DNA from: Streptomyces sp. NBC_01298
Lineage (GTDB): Bacteria; Actinomycetota; Actinomycetes; Streptomycetales; Streptomycetaceae
Length of the DNA stretch: 64,000 bases
Reading direction: 5' to 3'
NCBI RefSeq assembly: GCF_035978755.1
Contig: NZ_CP108415.1
Location: 124,001-188,000, forward strand
Part shown: positions 17,056 to 25,027 of the stretch, piece after piece
Position numbering within the stretch: the stretch's first letter is position 1
Layout: each line of letters opens with the position of its first letter
Notes under the pieces: model-generated
What the model was told of the DNA's origin: nothing
The model's database searches: none
What the model saw: only the letters and a program-made list of their open reading frames with translations
Position numbers and translations under genes: made by a program

Positions 17056-17832
17056 ATGCCCCACCCCACCGACCAGCAGGTAGCCGACCTCCGGGAAGCC
17101 CTGGGCCACTACACCTCCGCCACCGCCAAGGCCCTCATGGACGAGGGGCTGCCCACCAGTTCGATCAGCGTGTTCGACGGCGAGGACTCGAAGCTCGACG
17201 CCAAGCACGCCGAGACGGAGTCCTACATCCAGTTCCCCGTCATCCACGCTCTGCGCCACGGCCCCCGCCGCACCATCGCCCAGCTTCGCTGGGACGGCTT
17301 CGCGGGCTGGGAGTACAGCGTCGAAGGCGGGGGCCCGATGATCGAGGTCTTCATGGGCGCCGGTCTCACCCCCGACCCTGCACGCGTTGCCTCCTTCGCC
17401 ACGGCCTGCATGATCGACCACACCTCAGTGGGCAGCCGAGAGAAGCCCCGCTACCGGTCGCTGGGTGAAGGGCTCGACGGGCTGACCGCCATCCTCGACG
17501 GCTACGCCCGCGACAACGGCTTCCGCCGCCTCAGCGCCGACGAGACCTATGCGGACGCCCGCGTGCTCGCTCTGCGCCGTGGCCTGGCGGCCGACCTCAC
17601 CACCGCGCAGGCCCCCGTCTCCGTCCCCCTGTACCCGGGCGAGATTCGGGCCCTGACCCGCCTCATCGAATGGATGCCCGACAACGGCTACGAGTCGCTG
17701 GGGGAGCTGCTTCGGTACCTCTCCCACGACCTCTCCGGCCGCGCCACCGCTGCCGCCCCGGCAACCGCCCCTGACGCCGCGTTCACCACGGCGCTGGCCG
17801 AGGCCGACGAGCAGCGGCAGGCAGGGCTCTAG
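17056..17832 (+). CDS. hypothetical protein of conjugation module
   Basis: A 258-residue soluble protein (MPHPTDQQVADLREALGHY...). It shows a mixed fold with LRWDGFAGWEYSVEGGGPMIEVFMG in the middle and a C-terminal helical extension rich in Ala. No motif that I recognise. The ATG at 17056 lies after the 16965-17010 hairpin; AAGAAAGCAGG upstream gives only a modest ribosome site. It is flanked on both sides by hairpins and so is probably a monocistronic unit. Confidence 0.55.
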   Translation: MPHPTDQQVADLREALGHYTSATAKALMDEGLPTSSISVFDGEDSKLDAKHAETESYIQFPVIHALRHGPRRTIAQLRWDGFAGWEYSVEGGGPMIEVFMGAGLTPDPARVASFATACMIDHTSVGSREKPRYRSLGEGLDGLTAILDGYARDNGFRRLSADETYADARVLALRRGLAADLTTAQAPVSVPLYPGEIRALTRLIEWMPDNGYESLGELLRYLSHDLSGRATAAAPATAPDAAFTTALAEADEQRQAGL

Positions 17833-17841
17833 CCACCCTCT

Positions 17842-17893
17842 CCGCCTGGGCGGCAAGGATGCGCACTCGCAAATCATCCTGTCGCCCAGGCGG
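17842..17893. terminator. hairpin after the 17056-17832 gene
   Basis: CCGCCTGGGCG (17842-17852) pairs with CGCCCAGGCGG (17883-17893), with an inner AGGATG/CATCCT extension. It separates the preceding gene from the DUF2637 gene. Confidence 0.55.
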
Positions 17894-17920
17894 CCCCAGT
17901 GGCCCCAAGAGAAAGGAGCA

Positions 17921-19399
17921 GTGCCGGTGTCCGGCACCCCCACCAAACCCGTCATCACCCGCCCGCTGCGCATCCTCATCGGCGTGGTCATCTTCGGCGT
18001 GCTGGTCATTGCCGGGATCGGCTTCGCGGGGTCGTACGCCGCGGTCCAAGCCCTCGCCATCAAGAAGGGCTTCGGGGCCTTCGCGCACTGGTTCCCGATC
18101 GGACTGGACGCCGGCATCGTCGTACTTCTCGCCCTGGACCTGATGCTGACCTGGCTGCGCATAGGGTTCCCGATGCTCCGCCAGACGGCGTGGCTGCTGA
18201 CCGCCGCGACGATCGCCTTCAACGGCGCAGCCTCCTGGCCCGACCCGCTGGGCGTCGCGATGCACGGCGTCATCCCGATCCTGTTCGTCGTCTCGGTCGA
18301 AGCGGCCCGCCACGCCATCGGCCGGATCGCGGACATCACCGCCGACCGGCACATGGACAGCGTCCGCTTCGCCCGCTGGTTCCTCGCGCCGGTGCCCACG
18401 TTCAAGCTCTGGCGCCGCATGAAGCTCTGGGAGCTGCGCTCGTACGACGAGGCGATCCAGATCGAACAGGACCGGCTCCTCTACCAAGCACGACTCCAGG
18501 CCAAGCACGGGCGCCGGTGGCGGAAGAAGCTGACCATAGAGGAGCTGCTGCCGCTGCGGATGCTCCGCCACGGCGTGCGTCTCCCCGCGCTGACTACGGG
18601 CGGTCACCGTGAACGCCGTGAGAACGGCGCCCCCGTTCACGGCCTCGACGGCCCGGGGACCATAGCCGAGAACGTGAACGACATCGAGAACAGCGCGCCC
18701 GTTCTCGCCCTCGCGGTCGGCACCGACACCACCGTGAACACGCCCGTTCACGGAGGCGAGAACGCGGGCGCGGACACCGTGAACACGGGTGAGAACAGCA
18801 CCGTGAACACCGACCCGGACACCGTGAACACGGGCGAGAACACCGAGAACGGCACCATGAACACGGGTGAGAACGAGCCTATTCACGGTGCCGAGAACGA
18901 CGACACCCTTTCCCTGTTCTCACAGTTCAGCGACCGTTCTCGGCCCCCCGAGAACCCCGTGGGTGTGGCCGTGAACAGCGTGCCCGTTCACGCCGCTGCC
19001 GCACCGCGCCCGCCCGCTGTTCACGCCTCAGTCCCGCTGCCCGTGGACACCACCGATACCGCCGACCCCGGCACCGTGAACGCGGATGAGAACAAGAGCG
19101 AGAACGGCGGCGAGAACAGCGACGACACCGAGAACGAGAACGAGGAAGGCGTTCTCACCCCGAAACAGGAACGCAAGCGCGCCGCCAACGACTTCTTCAA
19201 CGCCATGGCGCTGAACCCGAATCTCACGCTGAGTGCCTATGCACAGGACCCGCTCGGCAAGTCCAAATCGTGGCTGAGCAAGGCCGTGAACGAGAACGGC
19301 GGACTGCCAGGCCGGCAATCACCCCGACAGACTCGTACACCAGTACGATTCCCTGACGGGGAGCCAGGAGTCTCCCCGTCAGACAGGCACACCACATGA
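17921..19399 (+). CDS. DUF2637-type membrane spread protein
   Basis: A 492-residue protein. The first 150 residues have four hydrophobic helices (LRILIGVVIFGVLVIAGIGF; GLDAGIVVLLALDLMLTWL; TAWLLTAATIAF; GVIPILFVVSVEAA), the DUF2637 pattern of Spd-type membrane proteins that help plasmid spread along the mycelium. A basic stretch follows (WRRMKLWELRSYDEAI). Residues about 225-410 are low-complexity with many VN, EN and VH pairs. The C-terminus (KQERKRAANDFFNAMALNPNLTLSAYAQ...SKSWLSKAV) looks like an HTH. The GTG at 17921 has AAAGGAG before it. The gene carries a dense hexamer array, listed separately. The role in transfer is inferred from family and from neighbouring traB. Confidence 0.75.
   Translation: MPVSGTPTKPVITRPLRILIGVVIFGVLVIAGIGFAGSYAAVQALAIKKGFGAFAHWFPIGLDAGIVVLLALDLMLTWLRIGFPMLRQTAWLLTAATIAFNGAASWPDPLGVAMHGVIPILFVVSVEAARHAIGRIADITADRHMDSVRFARWFLAPVPTFKLWRRMKLWELRSYDEAIQIEQDRLLYQARLQAKHGRRWRKKLTIEELLPLRMLRHGVRLPALTTGGHRERRENGAPVHGLDGPGTIAENVNDIENSAPVLALAVGTDTTVNTPVHGGENAGADTVNTGENSTVNTDPDTVNTGENTENGTMNTGENEPIHGAENDDTLSLFSQFSDRSRPPENPVGVAVNSVPVHAAAAPRPPAVHASVPLPVDTTDTADPGTVNADENKSENGGENSDDTENENEEGVLTPKQERKRAANDFFNAMALNPNLTLSAYAQDPLGKSKSWLSKAVNENGGLPGRQSPRQTRTPVRFPDGEPGVSPSDRHTT
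18609..19297 (+). repeat. array of 33 GTGAAC / GAGAAC-type hexamers
   Basis: By direct count the stretch has 9 GTGAAC, 16 GAGAAC, 4 GTTCAC and 4 GTTCTC, where the last two are reverse complements of the first two. Most lie in frame as Val-Asn, Glu-Asn or Val-His, but some sit in other frames, for example 18609-18614, 18916-18921 and 18936-18941. Val before His or Leu in these hexamers is always the rare codon GTT. This indicates constraint on the DNA, not only on the protein. Two more copies lie in the next gene, near 19633 and 19760. Confidence 0.75.
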
Positions 19400-19515
19400 A
19401 CGCCTGCACCGCGCGCGCCGCCAAGGCCGCATCGCCCATGGGCGACGCGCCCGCCGCACCTGGGCAGTGCGCCCCCCTGCGGCCCCACCGGCACGCGCGC
19501 CACCACCCCCGCTAG
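19396..19515 (+). CDS. tiny coupled protein
   Basis: A 39-residue frame (MNACTARAAKAASPMG...) whose ATG overlaps the DUF2637 stop (ATGA). It ends three bases before a strong hairpin. It is Ala/Pro/His-rich with no recognised motif. Support comes from coupling and from the terminator directly behind it. Confidence 0.35.
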   Translation: MNACTARAAKAASPMGDAPAAPGQCAPLRPHRHARHHPR

Positions 19516-19517
19516 CA

Positions 19518-19565
19518 GCACGGGGCCCTGCTGCAACCACCACAGAAGCACTCAGGGCCCCGTGC
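19518..19565. terminator. 13-bp perfect hairpin
   Basis: GCACGGGGCCCTG (19518-19530) pairs with CAGGGCCCCGTGC (19553-19565) around a 22-base loop, followed by CTTTACC. It separates the DUF2637 unit from the next small genes. Confidence 0.6.
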
Positions 19566-19602
19566 CTTTACCCCAGCCTTCACACACCAGGAGGGCACCA
19601 CC

Positions 19603-19857
19603 ATGCCGCACGTACCCCGCCTTCTCCGCGGCTTCCGCCGTGAACGCCCCGTCGTGCCGGGGAAGTGGGACACGATCACCCACCTCCCCTCCCGCAACGA
19701 GCCCGACGCCGATACGACCCCGTCCACGCCCGTGTGGGCGCAGCCTCAGCCCGGCTCTCGAGAACGCCCCGCCTGGGCGGCTCCGGACGCCGACGAGATC
19801 TTCGTCCGCCGCCAGCTCCTCATCGTGTGGGCCGAGTTCGGACTGGGGGGTACCTGA
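19603..19857 (+). CDS. small hypothetical protein
   Basis: An 84-residue protein (MPHVPRLLRGFRRERPVVPGKWDTI...) ending in a short hydrophobic helix (VRRQLLIVWAEFGLGGT). AGGAGGG lies seven bases before the ATG. Its stop overlaps the next start (TGATG). It carries two extra copies of the hexamers found in the upstream array. No known domain. Confidence 0.55.
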   Translation: MPHVPRLLRGFRRERPVVPGKWDTITHLPSRNEPDADTTPSTPVWAQPQPGSRERPAWAAPDADEIFVRRQLLIVWAEFGLGGT

Positions 19858-20351
19858 TGGACCCCGACCAGTACCCGCCCAAACCCCCCTACGACCCGGG
19901 CCACCCGCCGCCCGACCAGGTGCCGTGGCACTCCATCACCCCAGCTCAGGACCCCCACAGCCCCTACACCGGGCCCGACATGCGGGCCATGGCGGAGACC
20001 TTCGCCGACGCCCTCGCCACCCGGCTCGCCCCCGAGCCGGCCAAGCCGCGGCAGGTCAGCCTCCAGTGGCTGCGCGACTGGCTGTCCAGCCCCACCGGAC
20101 GCCAGTTCATCGTGTCGGCGCTCACCACCGGCCCCATTGGCGGCGCCGCCCTGGCCCGGTTCACCGAAGACACCCCCGACGCCGCGCCGTTCGGGATGGT
20201 CGCCCTCGCATTCATCGGCTTCGGCCTGGTCCACCTCGCCTACCACAAGTGGTGGTCCGTGCTCCTCGTATGGGGCGCCGCCCTGTCGCCGGTCTACTAC
20301 CCGCCCGCCCTGCTGTCCGCCATCACCATGCTTACTGGAGCCGCCTCATGA
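19857..20351 (+). CDS. membrane protein, Spd-like
   Basis: A 164-residue protein. The N-terminal 50 residues are Pro-rich (YPPKPPYDPGHPPPDQVPW), followed by an amphipathic part and two hydrophobic helices (GMVALAFIGFGLVHLAY; VLLVWGAALSPVYYPPALLSAITML). The Pro-rich tail plus membrane hairpin resembles SpdB-type proteins next to tra genes in Streptomyces elements. Start and stop overlap the neighbours, so the three genes 19603-20842 are coupled. Confidence 0.6.
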   Translation: MDPDQYPPKPPYDPGHPPPDQVPWHSITPAQDPHSPYTGPDMRAMAETFADALATRLAPEPAKPRQVSLQWLRDWLSSPTGRQFIVSALTTGPIGGAALARFTEDTPDAAPFGMVALAFIGFGLVHLAYHKWWSVLLVWGAALSPVYYPPALLSAITMLTGAAS

Positions 20352-20842
20352 AAACCGTCAGCCTCGGCATGCTCGCAATCGGCCTGTGCGTGTTCTTCGG
20401 CCGGGTCTCCTGGTGGTGGTTCAAGTCCGGCAAGGGCGCCCGCAACGTCCGCGAGCTGCTTCCGTTCCTCACCAGCTGCGCCGCCCTGGCCCTCGTTGGT
20501 GCGTGCGTCGGGGGTCTCCTCGGCACCCTGCTCGGCTGGATCCTCGAGGGCTTCGGCTGGGTCGGTGACACCGCCCTGGAGAAGGGAACCGGAGCCGACG
20601 CCGTGTCCGTCAGCCGAGCCGCCGAGTTCGGCACGCTCACCCCGTACGGATCCGTGCTGATGCTGGTGATCGTCGTCGTGATGATCGCCTTCTGGAAGTC
20701 CGCGGTCGGCGTGCTGAAAAAGGAACTTGGCTTCGGGTCGGTCGCTGGCATCTGCCTCGGACCGTTCTTCGGAGCCGTAACCCTCACCCCCATGGTCAAC
20801 AGCATCGGTGCCAGCACCATCCAGGCGTGGTTCTTTGCATGA
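20348..20842 (+). CDS. multi-span membrane protein upstream of traB
   Basis: A 164-residue protein with four hydrophobic segments (SLGMLAIGLCVFFG; FLTSCAALALVGACVGGLLG; VLMLVIVVVMIAFW; ICLGPFFGAVTLTPMV). The ATG overlaps the previous stop (ATGA). Its position immediately before traB matches the Spd membrane proteins thought to assist intramycelial plasmid movement. No enzymatic motif is present. Confidence 0.6.
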   Translation: MKTVSLGMLAIGLCVFFGRVSWWWFKSGKGARNVRELLPFLTSCAALALVGACVGGLLGTLLGWILEGFGWVGDTALEKGTGADAVSVSRAAEFGTLTPYGSVLMLVIVVVMIAFWKSAVGVLKKELGFGSVAGICLGPFFGAVTLTPMVNSIGASTIQAWFFA

Positions 20843-20858
20843 CGTCTTGACCAGCGAT

Positions 20859-20947
20859 GTAACCGCGTAACCCGGTAACCGGGACCCCTGCTGTACCCGG
20901 TTACCGGCCCTGTGACCGTCCCCAGCACACCCTGGGTACACGGTTAC
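20859..20947 (+). promoter_or_regulatory. GTAACC direct and inverted repeats before traB
   Basis: GTAACC occurs at 20859, 20867 and 20875, exactly every 8 bases. The complement GGTTAC follows at 20899 and 20942, and a one-mismatch copy, GTGACC, at 20912. The cluster occupies the 143-bp gap just upstream of traB. Eight-base direct repeats are the known binding format of Streptomyces TraB proteins at the transfer locus clt (for example in pSVH1), and operators of tra repressors also sit here. Either role would fit. Confidence 0.6.
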
Positions 20948-20985
20948 AAGGCCCCACTGCTTGCCCGCCCGAACGGAGAACTGCA

Positions 20986-23382
20986 ATGAGCACCACCCCG
21001 GACAATGCTCCCGAGCTGTACCAGGGTGAGTGGGTCTGGGACGCCGAGATCGTCGACGACATCCCCTCCCCCACCGCCCCAGATCCCGGTACGGCTGGCC
21101 CCGATCCCAGGACTCCCGACAGCGAAAGCGGAATCAGAAATCCAGGCCGCTCCCACCGCGTCGTACAGGCGGTGTGGACCGGCATCCGGATCGTCGGCAC
21201 CCGCACGGGTCCCGGGTACCGCAATGCCTTCCAGGTCACCGCACACTGGCTCTCTGGACAGAACATGTCCGACGAGGAGATCCGCCGCCGAGTCGTCTTC
21301 CGTGCTCTTGCTCTGTATCGAAAACAGCGGGCCGACGCTGCGGCTGCTCTGGCCGCCGCCGAGAAGCCTGTCGCGGCCTGGGCCGCCCGCGCAGCCCGGC
21401 AAGGACTCACCGCGCAGGAGAAGACACTCGCCGCGCAGGCCGGCGAAAAGGCCCGCCGACACCGCGCCGCCGTGGAACACCTGACCGCAGAATCGTTCAT
21501 CGCCGTCTGGCCGACGAACGACGAGGTCGCCCGCGCCCGGCGGACCGGCGGGGCCGGCCGCTTCGTCACGGCCCTGGTCGGACTCGGCGTGGGCGGGTTC
21601 GCAGTCATCCAGTTCCCCGTCAGCGCCCTCCTCGCAATCCCGTTGTCCCTCGCCGGTGCCTGGTGGCTCACCCGCCACCCCATACCCCTCACCGAACGGT
21701 CCCTTCCCCCGGTACTGCAAATTCCCGAACTAGAAACTGCAATGCCTGCCGGGCTGCACGGCCAGCAGCCCCACCCCACTGGTCTGACCCCCACCTACGA
21801 CCCGAACACCGTCACGCCAGAGACCGAAGAGTTCACTCGTGCCCTCTACGGGGCACGGCTCCTCAAGCCGCCCAAGAGCGAAGACGGACAGCCCGTCATC
21901 TACCCCCACGCCACGATCGTCGGCGAGGTCGTCCGCGACCAGCTCGGCTGGCAGGCCTTCATCGTGCTGCCCGCCGGACAGGACCTGAATGCCGACAAGA
22001 TCATCAACCGGCGGGTCGACATCGCCGGAGAGATGGCCGTGGACGAATCGCTGCTCCTCCTTGAACGAGTCCGCCCCGAAGCTGGCGGACACGCCCGCAT
22101 GGTCAAGGTCGCCCGCTTCCACGTCGACCCGATGACCATCTCCTACCGATCCCCGCTCATCGGCCGCACCGAACCCCTCGACGTGTGGAACGACGGCGCG
22201 CCCGTCGCCTCCGACCCGCGGGGCGAGATCATCGCCATTCTCATCCGGGACATCGCGATCATCCTCGGAGGCGCGTCCCGCTCCGGGAAGGGCGTCGCCC
22301 TGGCCGCACTGATCTGCGCATGCGCCCTCGACCCCCGCGTCAACCTGCGGATCATCGACGGCAAGGGCAGCGGCGAACACAACCGCACCGCCCGCATCGC
22401 CTCAACCTTCTTCAAGCACTCACCGGAACGGCTCCTCGCCCTGCTCCTGGTCTTCAAGGACGAGATGGACCGCCGCTACGCGCGACTGTCCGACCTCGGC
22501 CGCTCCAAGCTCGACGAAGACCTCCTCCACGAAATGCCGATCGAAGTCATCGCGATCGACGAGCTTTACCCGTACACCACCCACCCCAAGCTCCGCGCGA
22601 AGATCATTCGCCTACTGATCCTCCTCGGCTCCCAAGGCCTCGGCGCCGGCATCATCCTCGTGCTCACCACGCAGACCCCCCTCGTGGAGGTCATCCCCCG
22701 GCTCCTGCGCAACAACATCGCGGGCCGCTGGGCCATGCGCTGCGAGGACGCCACCAGCTCCAACACCATCCTCGGAGACGGCCGAGCAGGGGCCGGGTTC
22801 AACGCGTCCCTCATCTCCGACGAAACCCGTGGAGTCGGATGGCTCGCCCTCGGTGGGAAGCCCGCCCTGCGCCGCTCCCACTACCTCACCGACCAGGAGG
22901 TTGCCGACATCATCACCAACGCCTTCGAGCTGCGCCGCCTGGCCGGGGTCCTGCCCGGCCAGTGCTTCGATCCGATCGAAGATGCCCTTTACTCCCTGAC
23001 TGGACTGTCCACCGTGGCGGGCGGCCAGGGCGGGCGCGGCAGTGCCGAAGGGGGCACCTACAACACCGACGCCTACGACGCTGACGCGGACGGATTCGAT
23101 CCCGACGCCGACCCAGAGGAAGAAGAGGATCCCGCCCACCTGGACCAGCTGCTCACCACCATCGCCGACCTGTTCGAAGGAGAGGCCAAGGCGCACCTGG
23201 CCGACATCGCCGCCCGCCTCAACAAGGACGGCACCCAGGGCACCGACTGGACCTCGTCCACCGTGGGCGACGCCCTCCGCGCGGCCGGCCTCGAGGTGAA
23301 GCCAGTGCGCGCGGGAATGACCTCGAAGTCCGGAAAAGGCATCGACCTGACCGCCCTGAGAGACCTCGCCGAACCCGAGTGA
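20986..23382 (+). CDS. traB: TraB, FtsK/SpoIIIE-like conjugative DNA translocase
   Basis: A 798-residue DNA pump of the kind that moves double-stranded plasmid DNA between Streptomyces hyphae. Residues about 190-225 hold a membrane pair (FVTALVGLGVGGFAVIQFPVSALLAIPLSLAG). The ATPase core has Walker A GGASRSGKG (about 428-436), DGKGSGEH, and Walker B VIAIDELYPY (about 521-530), then LTTQTP. The C-terminal 80 residues (LLTTIADLFEGEAKAHLADIAARL...TVGDALRAAGLEV) form the winged helix that reads the transfer sequence repeats. AACGGAGAA lies before the ATG at 20986. It follows the Spd genes and the GTAACC repeats, and is closed by a 19-bp hairpin. Confidence 0.9.
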   Translation: MSTTPDNAPELYQGEWVWDAEIVDDIPSPTAPDPGTAGPDPRTPDSESGIRNPGRSHRVVQAVWTGIRIVGTRTGPGYRNAFQVTAHWLSGQNMSDEEIRRRVVFRALALYRKQRADAAAALAAAEKPVAAWAARAARQGLTAQEKTLAAQAGEKARRHRAAVEHLTAESFIAVWPTNDEVARARRTGGAGRFVTALVGLGVGGFAVIQFPVSALLAIPLSLAGAWWLTRHPIPLTERSLPPVLQIPELETAMPAGLHGQQPHPTGLTPTYDPNTVTPETEEFTRALYGARLLKPPKSEDGQPVIYPHATIVGEVVRDQLGWQAFIVLPAGQDLNADKIINRRVDIAGEMAVDESLLLLERVRPEAGGHARMVKVARFHVDPMTISYRSPLIGRTEPLDVWNDGAPVASDPRGEIIAILIRDIAIILGGASRSGKGVALAALICACALDPRVNLRIIDGKGSGEHNRTARIASTFFKHSPERLLALLLVFKDEMDRRYARLSDLGRSKLDEDLLHEMPIEVIAIDELYPYTTHPKLRAKIIRLLILLGSQGLGAGIILVLTTQTPLVEVIPRLLRNNIAGRWAMRCEDATSSNTILGDGRAGAGFNASLISDETRGVGWLALGGKPALRRSHYLTDQEVADIITNAFELRRLAGVLPGQCFDPIEDALYSLTGLSTVAGGQGGRGSAEGGTYNTDAYDADADGFDPDADPEEEEDPAHLDQLLTTIADLFEGEAKAHLADIAARLNKDGTQGTDWTSSTVGDALRAAGLEVKPVRAGMTSKSGKGIDLTALRDLAEPE

Positions 23383-23385
23383 CCA

Positions 23386-23428
23386 CCCGCCGGTGCGGCC
23401 GGAACACGATTCCGGCCGCACCGGCGGG
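23386..23428. terminator. 19-bp perfect hairpin after traB
   Basis: The arms 23386-23404 and 23410-23428 are perfect reverse complements with a five-base loop (CACGA), starting four bases after the traB stop. This is the strongest terminator-like structure in the window. Confidence 0.8.
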
Positions 23429-23469
23429 ATCAACTCAACTCGTCCGAACCCGTCTCAGCACAGACACAT

Positions 23470-23835
23470 ATGGTGCAGCCTCCTGCTATGGCTGCCCACC
23501 CCATCACCGCATCCCAGGCCGCTCAGACCCTCCGCGAGATCGCCAACGGCACCCGCGACCCCCGGGCCGCATACGCCTACCCTGCCGAAGCAGCAGCGAC
23601 GATCGACGCCATTCGTGAGTGCGCCGACCTCCTGACGGAGATCACCCTGAACCTCCACAGCTACGTCCGCGCCCACCTCCACACGGAGACCTGGCGATCT
23701 ACGGACCGCAACCCACCCCGGACATGGACTGAGAACGCGGTCAACGGCACCAACAACGCCAGGCATCACAGCCGCCAGCTTTCCGTGCACCTCGACCTGG
23801 CGGCCAACGCCCTGCGAAACCTGGCTCCCAAGTAG
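23470..23835 (+). CDS. small hypothetical protein
   Basis: A 121-residue helical protein (start at 23470 or at the internal ATG 23488, MAAHPITASQAAQTLREIANG). Two long helices surround a basic loop, with no catalytic motif. Neither start has a strong ribosome site. It stands between two hairpins, downstream of traB, and looks like a small accessory gene of the element. Confidence 0.5.
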   Translation: MVQPPAMAAHPITASQAAQTLREIANGTRDPRAAYAYPAEAAATIDAIRECADLLTEITLNLHSYVRAHLHTETWRSTDRNPPRTWTENAVNGTNNARHHSRQLSVHLDLAANALRNLAPK

Positions 23836-23870
23836 AACCTCTTGCCGCCGGCGCCGAGTCCGGCACGGCC

Positions 23871-23901
23871 AAGGCCACCTCCGCGCCGCGGGGGTGGCCT
23901 T
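23871..23901. terminator. hairpin after the 23470-23835 gene
   Basis: AAGGCCACC (23871-23879) pairs with GGTGGCCTT (23893-23901), with further G/C pairing inside. The loop is GC-rich. Confidence 0.5.
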
Positions 23902-23931
23902 CGTGTATCCCACCCAGGAAGGAGCACCACT

Positions 23932-24144
23932 GTGAGTAGCCGCGCCAACAACGCCCTCAGGCGCGCCCGCGCCTGCACAGGCAAGAAGCGATTCACCAAC
24001 CCCGAGGACGCAGACCATGCCGCCTCCGAATACAGCCGCTTCAACCCGTCAGCTACGCCAAAGCGCTCCTATTCATGCCGCCACTGCGGGGGCCTGCACA
24101 TCGGCCGCACGCCCTCACCCGGCGACGACCGGCGTCGCCGCTGA
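23932..24144 (+). CDS. small zinc-ribbon-like protein
   Basis: A 70-residue basic protein starting at GTG 23932 (VSSRANNALRRARACTGKKRF) with GGAAGGAG eight bases before. A CRHCGGLH segment plus an earlier ACTGKKRF Cys suggest a small zinc-binding module of the kind found in short phage and plasmid proteins (YSCRHCGGLHIGR is typical). Function unknown. Confidence 0.55.
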   Translation: MSSRANNALRRARACTGKKRFTNPEDADHAASEYSRFNPSATPKRSYSCRHCGGLHIGRTPSPGDDRRRR

Positions 24145-24239
24145 GCCACCCAGCCCCCCTGGCCGTGCCGCACAAAAGACACGCCCGGGTCAGCTGGCTA
24201 TCGACGCATACATTCCACCTGAGAAAGAGTCAGCAGGTT

Positions 24240-24626
24240 ATGCCAAGAATCGTCACCATCATCAGCTTCGGCTACATGCACGCCAGCGCCGTGCCCGAAT
24301 CCGATCTCGCTCTCGACGTCCGCAGGCTGGTTCCCGCCGTGGAAGATCCCGCTCTGGACGGCCTGACTGGCCTTGACTGCCTTGTCCAACAGCGGGTTCT
24401 CGCCTCCCCGGAGGCGCGGAGCCTGGCTGTGCAGACCGCGGTCGGGACGCACATGCTGATGGACGACACGGATCTGGCGCAACTGACGATCGCCATCGGT
24501 AGCTTCGGTGGCTGCCGCCGTGCTGTGGTCATCGCGCGGCACATCGCCACGAGGTTGGCAGAGCTGAACATTGGGGGCGCATATGCCCTTGTCGTCGAGC
24601 ACCGCGACCTAGGACGGCCTTCCTAG
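24240..24626 (+). CDS. stand-alone RapZ C-terminal-domain-like protein
   Basis: A 128-residue protein that aligns by eye with the C-terminal half of RapZ/YvcJ: IISFGYMHASAVPESDLALDVRRL (RapZ SFGYKxGxPxxADxVFDVR), GLTGLDCLVQQRVL (LTGLDxxVxxyv) and LTIAIGSFGGCRRAVVIARHIATRL (LTIAIGCTGGxHRSVxIAE). In RapZ this domain binds sugar-phosphate and small RNA. Here the N-terminal P-loop half is absent, and the GCTGGxHRS loop reads GSFGGCRRA, so one basic residue is moved and the Cys/Thr are changed. Role is unknown; nucleotide or RNA binding is possible. Confidence 0.65.
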   Translation: MPRIVTIISFGYMHASAVPESDLALDVRRLVPAVEDPALDGLTGLDCLVQQRVLASPEARSLAVQTAVGTHMLMDDTDLAQLTIAIGSFGGCRRAVVIARHIATRLAELNIGGAYALVVEHRDLGRPS

Positions 24627-24723
24627 GAGCAGGGGAAGCATCAATGGCTTCTCGCTCACGGAGTGCCTGGCCCGGAAGTGCCCTGGTGCCGGAATCGACC
24701 AGTCTGCAGCTGAACAAAACGCA

Positions 24724-24753
24724 ATGGGCCGACCTTGTCCAAGGCCGGCCCAT
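24724..24753. terminator. hairpin between convergent genes
   Basis: ATGGGCC (24724-24730) and GGCCCAT (24747-24753) enclose an inner CCTT/AAGG stem and a four-base loop. It lies between the RapZ-like gene and the leftward DUF397 gene and could serve both. Confidence 0.6.
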
Positions 24754-24778
24754 GCGGACTACCTGAGTTCCGCTCGTG

Positions 24779-25015
24779 TCACAGATCGAGCAGAAAGTCG
24801 AACTCGCCGGCTTTGGCCGCCTGTAGCCACGCGCGGGCTTCGCTCGGGGTGTAGACGAGCGGGGGGAGGTCGGGGTTCTTCGTGTCGCCGACCAAGGCGA
24901 AGCCGTCCTTCGTGCCGACCCTGACGCAGTCGCCCCCGCCACCGCTGTACGAGGACACCACCCACTCGATGTCCGAAAGGTCCAGCTCGGCCGCGGTGGG
25001 CTTGCTCTTGCTCAC
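24779..25015 (-). CDS. DUF397 protein
   Basis: A 78-residue DUF397 protein: EWVVSSYSGGGGDCVRVGTKDGFALVGDTKNPD and the ending PPLVYTPSEARAWLQAAKAGEFDFLL are the family signature (WxxSSYSxGxGxCVEVA...VRDSKxP...F). Such proteins are paired with an XRE/DUF5753 regulator in Streptomyces and act as its small partner, in some studied pairs in a toxin-antitoxin-like or developmental-control manner. GTG start at 25015, 12 bases after the regulator stop. Confidence 0.85.
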   Translation of the reverse strand: MSKSKPTAAELDLSDIEWVVSSYSGGGGDCVRVGTKDGFALVGDTKNPDLPPLVYTPSEARAWLQAAKAGEFDFLLDL

Positions 25016-25027
25016 TTGCTAACTCTC

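Noticed and set aside
18609..19297. CRISPR-like appearance of the hexamer array
   Set aside because: Units are only six bases, spacing follows codons, there are no long identical repeats and no cas genes.
14607..24144. Integrative (AICE-type) element
   Set aside because: traB and Spd-type genes are present, but no integrase, excisionase, RepSA-like or prim-pol gene and no tRNA attachment site were found, so only a conjugation module is claimed.
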